Source of the DNA: Micromonospora sp. WMMD961
GTDB taxonomy: Bacteria > Actinomycetota > Actinomycetes > Mycobacteriales > Micromonosporaceae
DNA: 64,000 bases
Direction: 5' to 3'
Assembly (NCBI RefSeq): GCF_029626145.1
Contig: NZ_JARUBJ010000002.1
Coordinates: forward strand, 1,084,501 to 1,148,500
How positions within the stretch are numbered: the stretch's first letter is position 1; every line of letters starts with the position of its first letter. Positions 34,929 to 43,292 of this stretch are shown piece by piece. Under the pieces are notes generated by a model. That model saw only the letters and a list, made by a program, of their open reading frames with translations. It was not told the origin of the DNA and searched no databases. Both the position numbers and the translations under genes were made by a program.

Positions 34929-34961
34929 CCCCCGGCGGCAGGGCTGCCCTGCCGCCGGGGG
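34929..34961. terminator. bidirectional terminator, 15-base perfect stem
   Basis: CCCCCGGCGGCAGGG (34929-34943) is the exact complement of 34947-34961, with a 3-base CTG loop. It lies between metG and a convergent gene whose stop begins 4 bases later. Confidence 0.9.
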
Positions 34962-34964
34962 AGG

Positions 34965-36212
34965 TCACATCGCGTACCGGGTGTCCATCACCTGGTCGTC
35001 GGTCACCTCGGCGCCGAGCGCCCACGCCTCGTAGACGCCCCGTTCCTGGCACTGCGCGCCGGTCGCCGCCACCGCCTCCGGGTTCGGGAAGCGCAGGCGC
35101 ACCCGCAGCCAACCGGCCTCCTCCCGCAGCACCAGGCAGGGCACCCCCCGCCACTGGGCGAACCGGAGCCGCCGGGCCACCGCGTCCACCGGGTAGCGCG
35201 CCGCCCGGGTCATCGCCAGCACCCGGAACCCGCCGGGCAGGTCGGCCACCGCCTCGTACTCGGTGTCGCCGTAGAGGCCGACCAGTTGGGTGGAGCGCGG
35301 CGCGTCCCCGTTCGGCACGTACTCCTGGTCCGGCGAGAGGCCCGGCACCCCGGCCAACAGGTGCCGCCACTGCGGGCCCACCATCCGCAGCCATCCGCGC
35401 TGCTCGGCCTGGTAGGTGTAGAGCACGACCTCCGCCCCCTCCGCCGGGTAGGCGATCAGGGCGGCGTTCGACGGCATCGGCAGGTCGGCGAAGTCCCGGG
35501 TGATGAACTCCGGGATGAGCTGGCCGTTGCTCGGCACGAAGCCCGTGCCCAGCACCGGCGCCCCGAGCCGGTCCCGGGACGCCAGCGCGGTCAGACCGCG
35601 GTGCGCCTCGCCCACCGGCACGTCGTAGTCGCCCGGGTCGGACGCCCGCCACCGCAGCGCGTACGTCACCTCCGGGCCCTCCCGGCCGACGTCACCGTCG
35701 GTGCGCAGCACCTTCGTCGTGGTCGGCGTACGCAGGTGCGCCACGTCGTACTCGCGGTAGCAGAATCCGTGCGGCAGCCAGCCCCGCACATAGCCGGCGA
35801 GCTGTTGGGCGGAAAGAATTTTCACCATGCGGGTGCCCCGCCGGACCACCGCCGACGCGCGCGCCACCGTCAGCACCGGGTCGGTCGCGGCGGCCGGCTG
35901 CTGGCTGAGCTGGTGCAGGTACGCCCAACCCCGCTCGCGATGCGCGGGCATCATCAGCGGGACCTCCGGCTCGTCGGCCGGCTCGGCGGCCCCGTGCACC
36001 GCGGTCACCTCGCTGACGTGCACGAACCGGCGCCACGGCAGCGCGCTGCCCGGCCGGGGCGCCCACTCGAAGCCGGCCACCTCGTCGGCGCTGAACAGTT
36101 CGTACGCGGCGCCCCGGGCGATCTCCTCGGCCGGGTACACGCCGCCGCCGAACGCCACCTGCAACCCGGTACGTTCGCCGGCGGTCCCGCCGGCCTGGGG
36201 GGTGACGCTCAT
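34965..36212 (-). CDS. hypothetical protein (415 aa)
   Basis: A soluble-looking protein of 415 residues with no membrane helix or signal peptide. Aromatic and Val/Leu-rich segments (EVVLYTYQAEQRGWLRMVGPQWRHLL; FRVLAMTRAARYPVDAVARRLRF) suggest a compact alpha/beta fold with possible internal duplication, but no motif is recognised. ATG 36212 (MSVTPQAGG) is preferred to 36269. It stands between convergent metG and divergent tatD. Confidence 0.6.
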   Translation of the reverse strand: MSVTPQAGGTAGERTGLQVAFGGGVYPAEEIARGAAYELFSADEVAGFEWAPRPGSALPWRRFVHVSEVTAVHGAAEPADEPEVPLMMPAHRERGWAYLHQLSQQPAAATDPVLTVARASAVVRRGTRMVKILSAQQLAGYVRGWLPHGFCYREYDVAHLRTPTTTKVLRTDGDVGREGPEVTYALRWRASDPGDYDVPVGEAHRGLTALASRDRLGAPVLGTGFVPSNGQLIPEFITRDFADLPMPSNAALIAYPAEGAEVVLYTYQAEQRGWLRMVGPQWRHLLAGVPGLSPDQEYVPNGDAPRSTQLVGLYGDTEYEAVADLPGGFRVLAMTRAARYPVDAVARRLRFAQWRGVPCLVLREEAGWLRVRLRFPNPEAVAATGAQCQERGVYEAWALGAEVTDDQVMDTRYAM

Positions 36213-36355
36213 GCCGCCGTCTCCCTCTCCCTCAACGAGATGCCGTGTCGGCCCGGTTCGCTCGCTCACTGGCGACCGTAGAGTCGCGCGGCGTAGTCGA
36301 GGTGAACGCCGGGTGGCGGGTAGATGGACAGGCCCGGTGTGTGATGCTGTCGCTG

Positions 36356-37243
36356 ATGAGCGAGCCCACTGAATCGCGCCGAGAGCGCGCCGCCCGGCGG
36401 GCCGGAGAGTTTCCGCCCGCCCCCGAGCCGCTGCCCCGGGCGGTACTGGACAGCCACACCCACCTGGACATCACGGTCAGCGAGGCCGGTGTGCCCGGCG
36501 GGGGGTCGGCCGGCGACCCGGTCGCGGTGGCGATCGAGTTGGCCACCAGGGTCGGGGTGGACCGGCTGGTCCAGGTGGGCGTCGACGTCGCCTCGTCCCA
36601 GTGGGGCGCGGACATCGCCGAGCGGTATCCCGCCGTGCTGGCCACCGTGGCGTTGCACCCCAACGAGGCGCCCCGGCTGACCGACCTCGACGAGGCGCTG
36701 CGGCAGATCGAGTCGCTGGCCGCCCACGATCGGGTCCGGGGGATCGGCGAGACCGGAATGGACTTCTTCCGGACCGGCGACGAGGGGCGTGCCGCACAGG
36801 AGGAGAGCTTCCGGGCGCACATCGCCATCGCCAAGCGGTACGGCAAGGCACTGGTCATCCACGACCGGGACGCCCACAAGGACGTACTGCGGATCCTGGA
36901 CGACGAGGGCGCGCCGGACCGGGTGGTGCTGCACTGCTTCTCCGGTGACGCCGACTTCGCCCGCGAGTGCGTCCGCCGTGGTTACCTGCTCAGCTTCGCT
37001 GGCACCGTCACGTTCGGCAGCGCCGCCGCGCTGCGCGAGGCCGCCGCGCTCACCCCCGTCGACCAGATCCTGGTGGAGACCGACGCCCCGTACCTCACCC
37101 CGACGCCGCACCGTGGTCGGCCGAACGCGTCGTACCTGATTCCGTTGACCGTCCGGGCGCTCGCCCAGACCACCGGCACCGATCTGGACGAGCTGTGCGC
37201 GGCCATCTCCGCCACCGGCGACCGGGCTTTCGGCCCGTGGTGA
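36356..37243 (+). CDS. tatD: TatD family metal-dependent DNase
   Basis: Hydrolase of the amidohydrolase superfamily with 3'-5' DNase activity in characterized members. The 295-residue protein has the metal ligands LDSHTHLD at the start, GIGETGMDF (catalytic Glu), VIHDRDA, LHCFSGD and ETDAPYL near the end. ATG 36356 (MSEPTESRRER) gives a short basic leader before the first motif. In many actinobacteria rpfB follows tatD; here ksgA follows directly after 46 bases. Confidence 0.92.
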   Translation: MSEPTESRRERAARRAGEFPPAPEPLPRAVLDSHTHLDITVSEAGVPGGGSAGDPVAVAIELATRVGVDRLVQVGVDVASSQWGADIAERYPAVLATVALHPNEAPRLTDLDEALRQIESLAAHDRVRGIGETGMDFFRTGDEGRAAQEESFRAHIAIAKRYGKALVIHDRDAHKDVLRILDDEGAPDRVVLHCFSGDADFARECVRRGYLLSFAGTVTFGSAAALREAAALTPVDQILVETDAPYLTPTPHRGRPNASYLIPLTVRALAQTTGTDLDELCAAISATGDRAFGPW

Positions 37244-37289
37244 GCCCGGCCCGACGGTCGATGCCGGCCCCGTCGTTACGCTTCCACGC

Positions 37290-38159
37290 ATGACCGGTCT
37301 CCTCGGCCCGGCGGAGATCCGGGAACTCGCCGCCCGGCTGGGTGTCGCGCCCACCAAGAAGCTGGGCCAGAACTTCGTGCACGACCCGAACACCGTGCGC
37401 CGGATCGTCACCGCGGCCGGTCTGACCCCCGACGACGTGGCCCTGGAAGTCGGCCCTGGGCTCGGCTCGCTGACCCTGGGGTTGTTGCCGATCGCCGGGC
37501 ACGTGCACGCCGTGGAGATCGATCCGGTGCTGGCCGGTGCGCTGCCGGAGACCGCCGCGCGGCACGCCGCCGCGGACGCCGACCGGCTCACCGTGCACCG
37601 CGCGGACGCCCTGCGCGTCGACGCCGCCGAGTTGGCCGACCCGCCGCCGACCGCGCTGGTGGCGAACCTGCCCTACAACGTCGCGGTGCCCGTGGTGCTG
37701 CACCTGCTCGCCGTGCTGCCCACCCTGCGGCACGGCCTGGTCATGGTGCAGAAGGAGGTCGCCGACCGGCTGGTCGCCGGTCCCGGCTCCAAGGTGTACG
37801 GAATCCCGTCGGTCAAACTCGCCTGGTACGCCCAGGCCCGGGGCGCCGGACGGGTTCCCCCGAACGTGTTCTGGCCGGTGCCCAACGTCGACTCCGGCCT
37901 GGTCGCCTTCACCTGCCACGAACCGCCCCGAGTCGACGTACCCCGGGAACGGGTCTTCGCCGTGGTCGACGCGGCGTTCGCGCAGCGGCGCAAGACGCTG
38001 CGCGCCGCGTTGGCCGGCTGGGCCGGTAGCGCGGACCGGGCCGCCGCCGCGCTCACCGCGGCCGGCGTCGACCCCGGTGCCCGGGGGGAGTCCCTCACCG
38101 TCGAGCAGTTCGCCGCCATCGCCGCGTCGGCTCCGGTCGGTACGCCGGGCGCGAAGTAG
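37290..38159 (+). CDS. ksgA: 16S rRNA dimethyladenosine transferase
   Basis: Dimethylates A1518/A1519 of 16S rRNA. The 289-residue enzyme has the SAM-binding motif LEVGPGLGSLTLGLL and catalytic NLPYNVAVPVVLHLL. The C-terminal domain has the family FWPVPNVDSGLVAF and AFAQRRKTLRAAL blocks. ATG 37290 is the start. Followed by a 26-codon frame and ispE. Confidence 0.95.
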   Translation: MTGLLGPAEIRELAARLGVAPTKKLGQNFVHDPNTVRRIVTAAGLTPDDVALEVGPGLGSLTLGLLPIAGHVHAVEIDPVLAGALPETAARHAAADADRLTVHRADALRVDAAELADPPPTALVANLPYNVAVPVVLHLLAVLPTLRHGLVMVQKEVADRLVAGPGSKVYGIPSVKLAWYAQARGAGRVPPNVFWPVPNVDSGLVAFTCHEPPRVDVPRERVFAVVDAAFAQRRKTLRAALAGWAGSADRAAAALTAAGVDPGARGESLTVEQFAAIAASAPVGTPGAK

Positions 38160-38169
38160 GCTGACGCCC

Positions 38170-38250
38170 GTGCCCGCCGAGGACGCCGAGGAGCTGATCG
38201 TGGCCAAGCCGTTCGACATCCGCCTGCGCTTGCGGGACGTCACCCCGTGA
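38170..38250 (+). CDS. possible 26-residue leader peptide before ispE
   Basis: GTG 38170 to TGA 38248-38250 reads VPAEDAEELIVAKPFDIRLR then LRDVTP. Its stop overlaps the ispE GTG (38247) by 4 bases, an arrangement for translational coupling. No Shine-Dalgarno is strong, and it may be chance. Confidence 0.35.
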   Translation: MPAEDAEELIVAKPFDIRLRLRDVTP

Positions 38251-39197
38251 CCGAGGCCTGGCGTCCGGACGGCGAGGACGAGCGACGCGGGGCCATCGGG
38301 CCGGTGAAGGTCCGGGTGCCCGCGAAGGTCAATCTGCACCTCGGGGTGGGCCCTCTGCGCCGGGACGGCTACCACGAGCTGAACACCGTCTACCACGCCA
38401 TCTCGATCTACGACGAGTTGACCGCCCGTCGGGGTGACACGCTCGCCCTGACCATGGAGGGCGAGGGCACCGGCGAGCTGGCCCTGGACGACACCAACCT
38501 GGTGATCCGCGCGGCGCACGCCCTCGCCGGGTACGCGGGTGTGCTGCCGCACGCCCGGCTGCACCTGCGCAAGCAGATCCCGCTCGCCGGCGGGCTGGCC
38601 GGCGGCAGCGCCGACGCGGCCGCCGCGCTGGTGGCCTGTGACGCTCTCTGGGGCACCGGGCTGTCCCGCGACGAGCTGGCCGGGATCGCCGCCGACCTCG
38701 GCTCCGACGTGCCGTTCCTGATCTACGGGGGCACCGCGCTGGGCACCGGCCGGGGTGAGGCGATCAGCCCGGTGTTGGCCCGCCCGACCACCTGGCACTG
38801 GGTGGTGGCGATCGCCGACGTCGGTCTCTCCACCCCCGCCGCGTACCGCGAGTTGGACCGGCTGCGCGACTCCGGTGCCTCCGGTGCCCCGCTGGGCCCC
38901 ACCGACGCCCTGCTGGGCGCGCTGCGTCAACGCGACCCCCGGGTGCTCGCCCGGACGCTCGGCAACGACCTCCAGGACGCCGCCCTGGCCATGCACCCGG
39001 CGCTGGCCGACACCCTCAAGGCCGGCGAGGAGGCCGGAGCGCTTACCGGGATCGTCTCCGGCTCCGGCCCGACCTGCGTGTTCCTCGCCGCCGACGCGGC
39101 CGACGCGGAGCGGATCGCCGCCGAGTTGACCGCCGCGGACGTGTGCCGGGAGGCGCGGGTCGCACACGGCCCGGTCGCCGGCGCCCGCGTCGGCTGA
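38247..39197 (+). CDS. ispE: 4-diphosphocytidyl-2-C-methyl-D-erythritol kinase
   Basis: ATP-dependent kinase of the MEP isoprenoid pathway. The 316-residue GHMP kinase has VRVPAKVNLHLGVGPLRRDGYHEL at the N-terminus, the ATP-binding PLAGGLAGGSADAAAAL loop and GIVSGSGPTCVFLA near the C-terminus. GTG 38247 overlaps the small frame before it. Standard position after ksgA. Confidence 0.95.
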   Translation: MTEAWRPDGEDERRGAIGPVKVRVPAKVNLHLGVGPLRRDGYHELNTVYHAISIYDELTARRGDTLALTMEGEGTGELALDDTNLVIRAAHALAGYAGVLPHARLHLRKQIPLAGGLAGGSADAAAALVACDALWGTGLSRDELAGIAADLGSDVPFLIYGGTALGTGRGEAISPVLARPTTWHWVVAIADVGLSTPAAYRELDRLRDSGASGAPLGPTDALLGALRQRDPRVLARTLGNDLQDAALAMHPALADTLKAGEEAGALTGIVSGSGPTCVFLAADAADAERIAAELTAADVCREARVAHGPVAGARVG

Positions 39198-39265
39198 CGG
39201 TACGTCCCACCGGCCCTCCGGGCGCGCGGCGCGGTCGCCCGGGGTGTCCGCGTACCCTTGGGGGA

Positions 39266-39297
39266 GGCGTCCAGGTGCCCGCCGGCACCGGGACGCC
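39266..39297 (+). promoter_or_regulatory. leader hairpin before the ABC-F gene
   Basis: GGCGTCC-A-GGTGCC (39266-39279) pairs with GGCACC-G-GGACGCC (39284-39297), a 13-base-pair stem with one internal mismatch, ending 20 bases before the start codon. It could be an attenuator, as in leaders of antibiotic-resistance ABC-F genes, or simply a stem in the 5' UTR. Confidence 0.45.
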
Positions 39298-39317
39298 TTG
39301 ATCATGAAGGGTGGAAC

Positions 39318-41123
39318 GTGGCGAACATCGTCAATCTGGACCGGGTGTCCAAGGGGTACGGCGCGGCAGGGCGGCTGCTCACGGACGTCTCGCTCGGCCT
39401 GGACGACGCCGACCGGATCGGCGTGGTCGGCCTCAACGGCGCCGGCAAGTCCACCCTGCTGCGGCTGCTGACCAAGCAGGAGGGCCCCGACGACGGCCGG
39501 GTGACGCACCGCCGCGACCTGCGCGTGCTGTGGCTGCCGCAGCAGCTCACGCTCGCCCCCGACGCCACCGTCCGGGACGTGGTGCTGGGCACCGCCTGGC
39601 TCGCCGAGGGCATGGGCGCCGAGCACGAGTGGGCCGGCGACGCCGGGGTGCGTGCCATCCTCGACGGTCTCGGCATGCCGCACCTGGGTCTCGACCAGCC
39701 GGTCGGCCCGATGTCCGGTGGCGAACGACGCCGGGTGGCGCTCGCCGCGCTGCTCGTCCGCGACTCCGATCTGCTCATCCTCGACGAGCCGACCAACCAT
39801 CTCGACGTCGGCGGTGTCGACTGGCTGGCCCGGCACCTGGTCGGCCGTAAGGGCTCCCTGGTGGTGGTCACCCACGACCGGTGGTTCCTCGACGCGGTCT
39901 GCACCACCACCTGGGAGGTCGCGGACCAGACCGTTCGCGCCTACGAGGGTGGCTTCGCCGCCTGGACCCTGGCCCGAGCCGAGCGCGAGCGCGTCGCCGC
40001 CGCGACCGAGGCCCGCCGGCAGAACCTCCTCCGCAAGGAGATCGCCTGGCTGCGCCGTGGCCCGCCGGCCCGAACCTCCAAGCCGCAGTTCCGCATCGAC
40101 GCCGCGAACGCGTTAATCGCCGACGTGCCGCCGGCACGGGACACCATGTCCCTGCAACGGATGGCCGTCTCCCGGCTCGGCAAGCAGGTGTACGAGCTGG
40201 AGAACGTCGAGCTGCACGCCGGCCCCAAGGAGATCCTGCGCGACGTGACCTGGCTGGTCGGTCCGGGCGACCGGATCGCCATCCTCGGCGCCAACGGCGC
40301 CGGCAAGACCACGTTGCTGCGGATGCTCGCCGGTATCACCCGCCCCGACGGTGGCCGTCTCGGTACCGGCTCCACCGTGCGGCCCGCGTTCCTGTCCCAG
40401 GAGCTCGCCGAGCTGCCCGGGCACCTGCGCGTGCTCGAAGCCGTCGAGGAGGTCGCCCGCCGGGTGCAGCTCGGTGACCGGGAGGTCTCCGCGTCCCAGC
40501 TCGCGGAGGTGTTCGGCTTCGACGACCGCCGGCTCTGGACCCCGGTGAGCGACCTCTCCGGTGGGGAACGCCGCCGGTTGCAGATGCTGCGGCTGCTCGC
40601 GGGAGAGCCCAACGTCCTGCTCTTCGACGAGCCCACCAACGACCTGGACACCGACACCCTCGCCGCGTTGGAGGACCTGCTCGACTCGTGGCCCGGCACG
40701 ATCATCGTGGCGAGCCACGACCGCTACCTGATCGAGCGGGTCACCGACACGGCGTACGGCATGTTCGGCGACGGCCGGCTGGTGCACCTGCCGGGCGGTG
40801 TGGACGAGTACCTCGCGCGGACCGCGGAGCGGGCCGGTACCACCCGGCCCGGTGCCAACCCGACCGCCACGCCCAGCGGGCCGACCGCGAGCGGCATGTC
40901 CGCCGCCGAGGTCCGCCAGGCCCGCAAGGAACTGAGCCGGCTGGAGCGGCAGCTCGGCAAACTCGACCAGCGCGAGACCACGTTGCTCGACCAGCTCGCG
41001 GCGGACGCCACCGACTACGCCCGGGTCGCCGAATTGGACGCCCAGCTCAAGGATCTGCGCGCCGAGCGGGAGCGGATCGAGGAGAGCTGGATGACTCTCG
41101 CCGAGGACCTTCCCGAGAGCTGA
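39318..41123 (+). CDS. ABC-F family ribosome-associated ATPase
   Basis: A 601-residue soluble protein with two ABC domains and no membrane segments. Walker A motifs GLNGAGKST and GANGAGKTT, signatures MSGGERRR and LSGGERRR, and Walker B LLILDEPTN / VLLFDEPTN are all present, with a charged inter-domain linker and a C-terminal coiled coil (KELSRLERQLGKLDQRETTL). This pattern is of the Uup/EttA type that rescues or regulates ribosomes; some members protect from antibiotics. GTG 39318 is preferred. Which subfamily applies cannot be told by eye. Confidence 0.9.
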   Translation: MANIVNLDRVSKGYGAAGRLLTDVSLGLDDADRIGVVGLNGAGKSTLLRLLTKQEGPDDGRVTHRRDLRVLWLPQQLTLAPDATVRDVVLGTAWLAEGMGAEHEWAGDAGVRAILDGLGMPHLGLDQPVGPMSGGERRRVALAALLVRDSDLLILDEPTNHLDVGGVDWLARHLVGRKGSLVVVTHDRWFLDAVCTTTWEVADQTVRAYEGGFAAWTLARAERERVAAATEARRQNLLRKEIAWLRRGPPARTSKPQFRIDAANALIADVPPARDTMSLQRMAVSRLGKQVYELENVELHAGPKEILRDVTWLVGPGDRIAILGANGAGKTTLLRMLAGITRPDGGRLGTGSTVRPAFLSQELAELPGHLRVLEAVEEVARRVQLGDREVSASQLAEVFGFDDRRLWTPVSDLSGGERRRLQMLRLLAGEPNVLLFDEPTNDLDTDTLAALEDLLDSWPGTIIVASHDRYLIERVTDTAYGMFGDGRLVHLPGGVDEYLARTAERAGTTRPGANPTATPSGPTASGMSAAEVRQARKELSRLERQLGKLDQRETTLLDQLAADATDYARVAELDAQLKDLRAERERIEESWMTLAEDLPES

Positions 41124-41223
41124 CCGGCCGGGCGCGCCGGCCCGGGGCCGTGTGCGGCGTCACACCGCCACGTGCGCGACAATCGTCGGCGACACCTCAC
41201 CCCACGGCGTTGGAGACACAGAC

Positions 41224-41679
41224 ATGGCCCACACCCCCGTCAACCACCCCGCGCGGCCGATCTACCGGGCGATCGGCGGGCTCACCGGTCTGTACCTGGT
41301 CGTCTTCGGTGTGCTCGGCATCGTCGAGAGCACCGGCAACGAGATCCTCGCCCAGGACGGCACCCGGGTCCTCGGTCAGGGCACCAACCTCGGCTTCTCG
41401 CTGCTCAGCGTGCTGCTCGGGATCGTCGTGCTGGTCGGCACCGCGCTCGGCCGCAACATCGACGTGGCGATCAACCAGTGGCTGGCGTACGCCCTGATGG
41501 TGATCGGCCTGGGTGGTCTCGCGTTCATCCGGACCGACGCCAACATCTTCAACTTCAGCATCACCACGGTGGTCGTGGTGCTGACGGCTTCCCTGGTGCT
41601 GCTCATGGTCGGCATGTACGGCAAGGTTGGCACGGACGAGGAGGCGGAGGCGTTCCAGAAGGCTCGCCTCGTGCTCTGA
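41224..41679 (+). CDS. DUF4383 membrane protein (first paralogue)
   Basis: A 151-residue protein with four membrane helices, starting MAHTPVNHPARPIYRAIGGL and ending in an acidic Lys/Glu tail. NHPARP and the first helix define DUF4383. Function unknown; expression with stress is possible but not shown. A second copy lies 206 bases downstream, so this is a tandem duplication separated by a 20-base inverted repeat. Confidence 0.88.
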   Translation: MAHTPVNHPARPIYRAIGGLTGLYLVVFGVLGIVESTGNEILAQDGTRVLGQGTNLGFSLLSVLLGIVVLVGTALGRNIDVAINQWLAYALMVIGLGGLAFIRTDANIFNFSITTVVVVLTASLVLLMVGMYGKVGTDEEAEAFQKARLVL

Positions 41680-41700
41680 TCTTTTGGTCGCGGCCTTGGT

Positions 41701-41768
41701 TTTCGCCGGAGCCCGAGCTGCTCCGGGCGGTCAGGCTTGATCCCTGCGCAGCTCGGGCTCCGGCGAAA
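41701..41768. repeat. 20-base perfect inverted repeat
   Basis: TTTCGCCGGAGCCCGAGCTG (41701-41720) is complementary to 41749-41768, with a 28-base loop; adjacent GGT/ACC extends it past a bulge. Located between two DUF4383 genes, likely a terminator of the first or a mobile palindrome. Confidence 0.8.
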
Positions 41769-41885
41769 CCTGACCTGGTCCGGCCTTCGGCGGACCTCCG
41801 GCATTGTGGTTCTTCGGACAGCCGGTTCTACCCTGGGCGACAATCCTCCTGAAACGGTCAAACTCAGGTGGATGGGGTCTCGGGT

Positions 41886-42362
41886 ATGCCGCACTTTCCG
41901 GTCAACCATCCGGCACGGCCGCTCTACCGGGTCCTCTCCGGTCTGGTCGGCGTCTACATCCTGGTCTTCGGCGTCTGGGGCGTCGCCGAGACGATCGGCG
42001 ACCCGCTCTTCGCCCGGACCAGCACCTGGGCCCTCGGGCTCCGGACCAACCTGGCCTTCTCGCTCGCCTCGGTGATCTTCGGAATCGTCCTGATCATCGG
42101 GGCGTCGCGACGGAGCAACCTCGGCCACTACATGAACCTCACCGCGGGTGTGGTGTTCCTGGTGACCAGCATCCTGATGATGTCAGTGCTGCAGACCGAC
42201 GCGAACTTCCTCAACTTCTCGATGTCGACAGTGGTCGTGTCGATGCTGTTCGGTCTGATCCTGTTCGGCACCGGCCTGTACGACAAGGTCGGCCCGGCCG
42301 AGCACGCCGAGGCGGAGCTGGAACGCCGTAAACACCCGGTGGCCGACGCCCACCGCCGCTGA
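41886..42362 (+). CDS. DUF4383 membrane protein (second paralogue)
   Basis: A 158-residue, four-helix paralogue of the preceding gene, starting MPHFPVNHPARPLYRVLSGL. ATG 41886 is chosen by alignment with the first copy, whose MAHTPVNHPARP is at the same place; GTG 41868 would add MDGVSG. The two proteins share the N-terminal motif but have diverged in the middle. Confidence 0.85.
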   Translation: MPHFPVNHPARPLYRVLSGLVGVYILVFGVWGVAETIGDPLFARTSTWALGLRTNLAFSLASVIFGIVLIIGASRRSNLGHYMNLTAGVVFLVTSILMMSVLQTDANFLNFSMSTVVVSMLFGLILFGTGLYDKVGPAEHAEAELERRKHPVADAHRR

Positions 42363-42369
42363 GCGGGGC

Positions 42370-43068
42370 TCAGCGGCGGCGGGCGGTGATCAGGGTCGGC
42401 TTCGCCTCCAGGTGCGACAGCCCGTTCCACGCCAGGTTGACGAGGTGCGCCGCCACCGTCTCCTTGCGCGGCTTGCGCACCTCCAGCCACCAGCGCCCGG
42501 TCAGGGCCACCATGCCGACGAGCGCCTGTGAGTAGAGCTCGGCGAGTTTCGGGTCGTACCCCCGGCTCTTGAACTCGGCGCCCAGGATGTGCTCGACCTG
42601 GTGCGCCACGTCGTTCATCACGCTGCTGAAGTTGGCCGTGCCGGACATCAGTGGCGACTCGCGGACCAGGACCCGGAAGCCGCTGGTCTCCTCCTCGATG
42701 TAACCCAGCAGGGCCAACGCCGCCTGTTCCAGCAGCTCCCGTGGGTGCCCGGCGGTGAGCGCCGTGGTGATCCGGTCCAGTAGGGCCCGGACCTCCCGAT
42801 CCACCACCACCGCGTACAGCCCCTCCTTGCCGCCGAAGTGCTCGTAGACGACCGGCTTGGAGACCTTGGCGCGAGCGGCCACCTCCTCGATCGAGGTGGC
42901 GTCGAAGCCGCGCTCGGCGAAGAGCTGCCGGCCGGTCGCGATCAACTGCTCCCGTCGCTGGGCCGCCGACATGCGCACCCGGGAGGTGGGTTTGGCCTTC
43001 GGTGCCGGGGTGGGCGGCGTTGCCCGCCGGCCGCCGACACCGTCGCCGCCGTCAGTGACCTCGGGCAT
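42370..43068 (-). CDS. TetR family regulator
   Basis: A 232-residue regulator: a basic Pro-rich leader, a TetR helix-turn-helix (GFDATSIEEVAARAKVSKPVVYEHF), and a ligand domain with WWLEVRKPRKE and LVNLAWNGLSHL. It is downstream of the desaturase gene on the same strand, so regulator and fatty-acid desaturase may be controlled together. Palindromes in the desaturase promoter are candidate operators. ATG 43068 (MPEVTDGGD) is the start. Confidence 0.9.
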   Translation of the reverse strand: MPEVTDGGDGVGGRRATPPTPAPKAKPTSRVRMSAAQRREQLIATGRQLFAERGFDATSIEEVAARAKVSKPVVYEHFGGKEGLYAVVVDREVRALLDRITTALTAGHPRELLEQAALALLGYIEEETSGFRVLVRESPLMSGTANFSSVMNDVAHQVEHILGAEFKSRGYDPKLAELYSQALVGMVALTGRWWLEVRKPRKETVAAHLVNLAWNGLSHLEAKPTLITARRR

Positions 43069-43292
43069 GTCGCCGCCTCGCTGGCGCTCGGTGACGCCCT
43101 GCCGTGGGATGGTGCCTCCGCTGTGCCCGTTCACGTCGTCGCCTCACTGTCGGGCGGTCCGACCGCCCTGCCGCGTCCTCGGACCGTATCCGAATCGCAC
43201 CCGGCTCCCCGTCGGCCGGGCCGTCCGGTCCCCCCGCGTGGCTCGGTCATCTGGCCATCCTGCCAGGCGGCATCTCGGCGCACCGCCCGGTT

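Noticed and set aside
37095..39875. 926-codon minus-strand ORF
   Set aside because: Runs antisense through ksgA, ispE and ABC-F; length results from high GC, with no domain seen.
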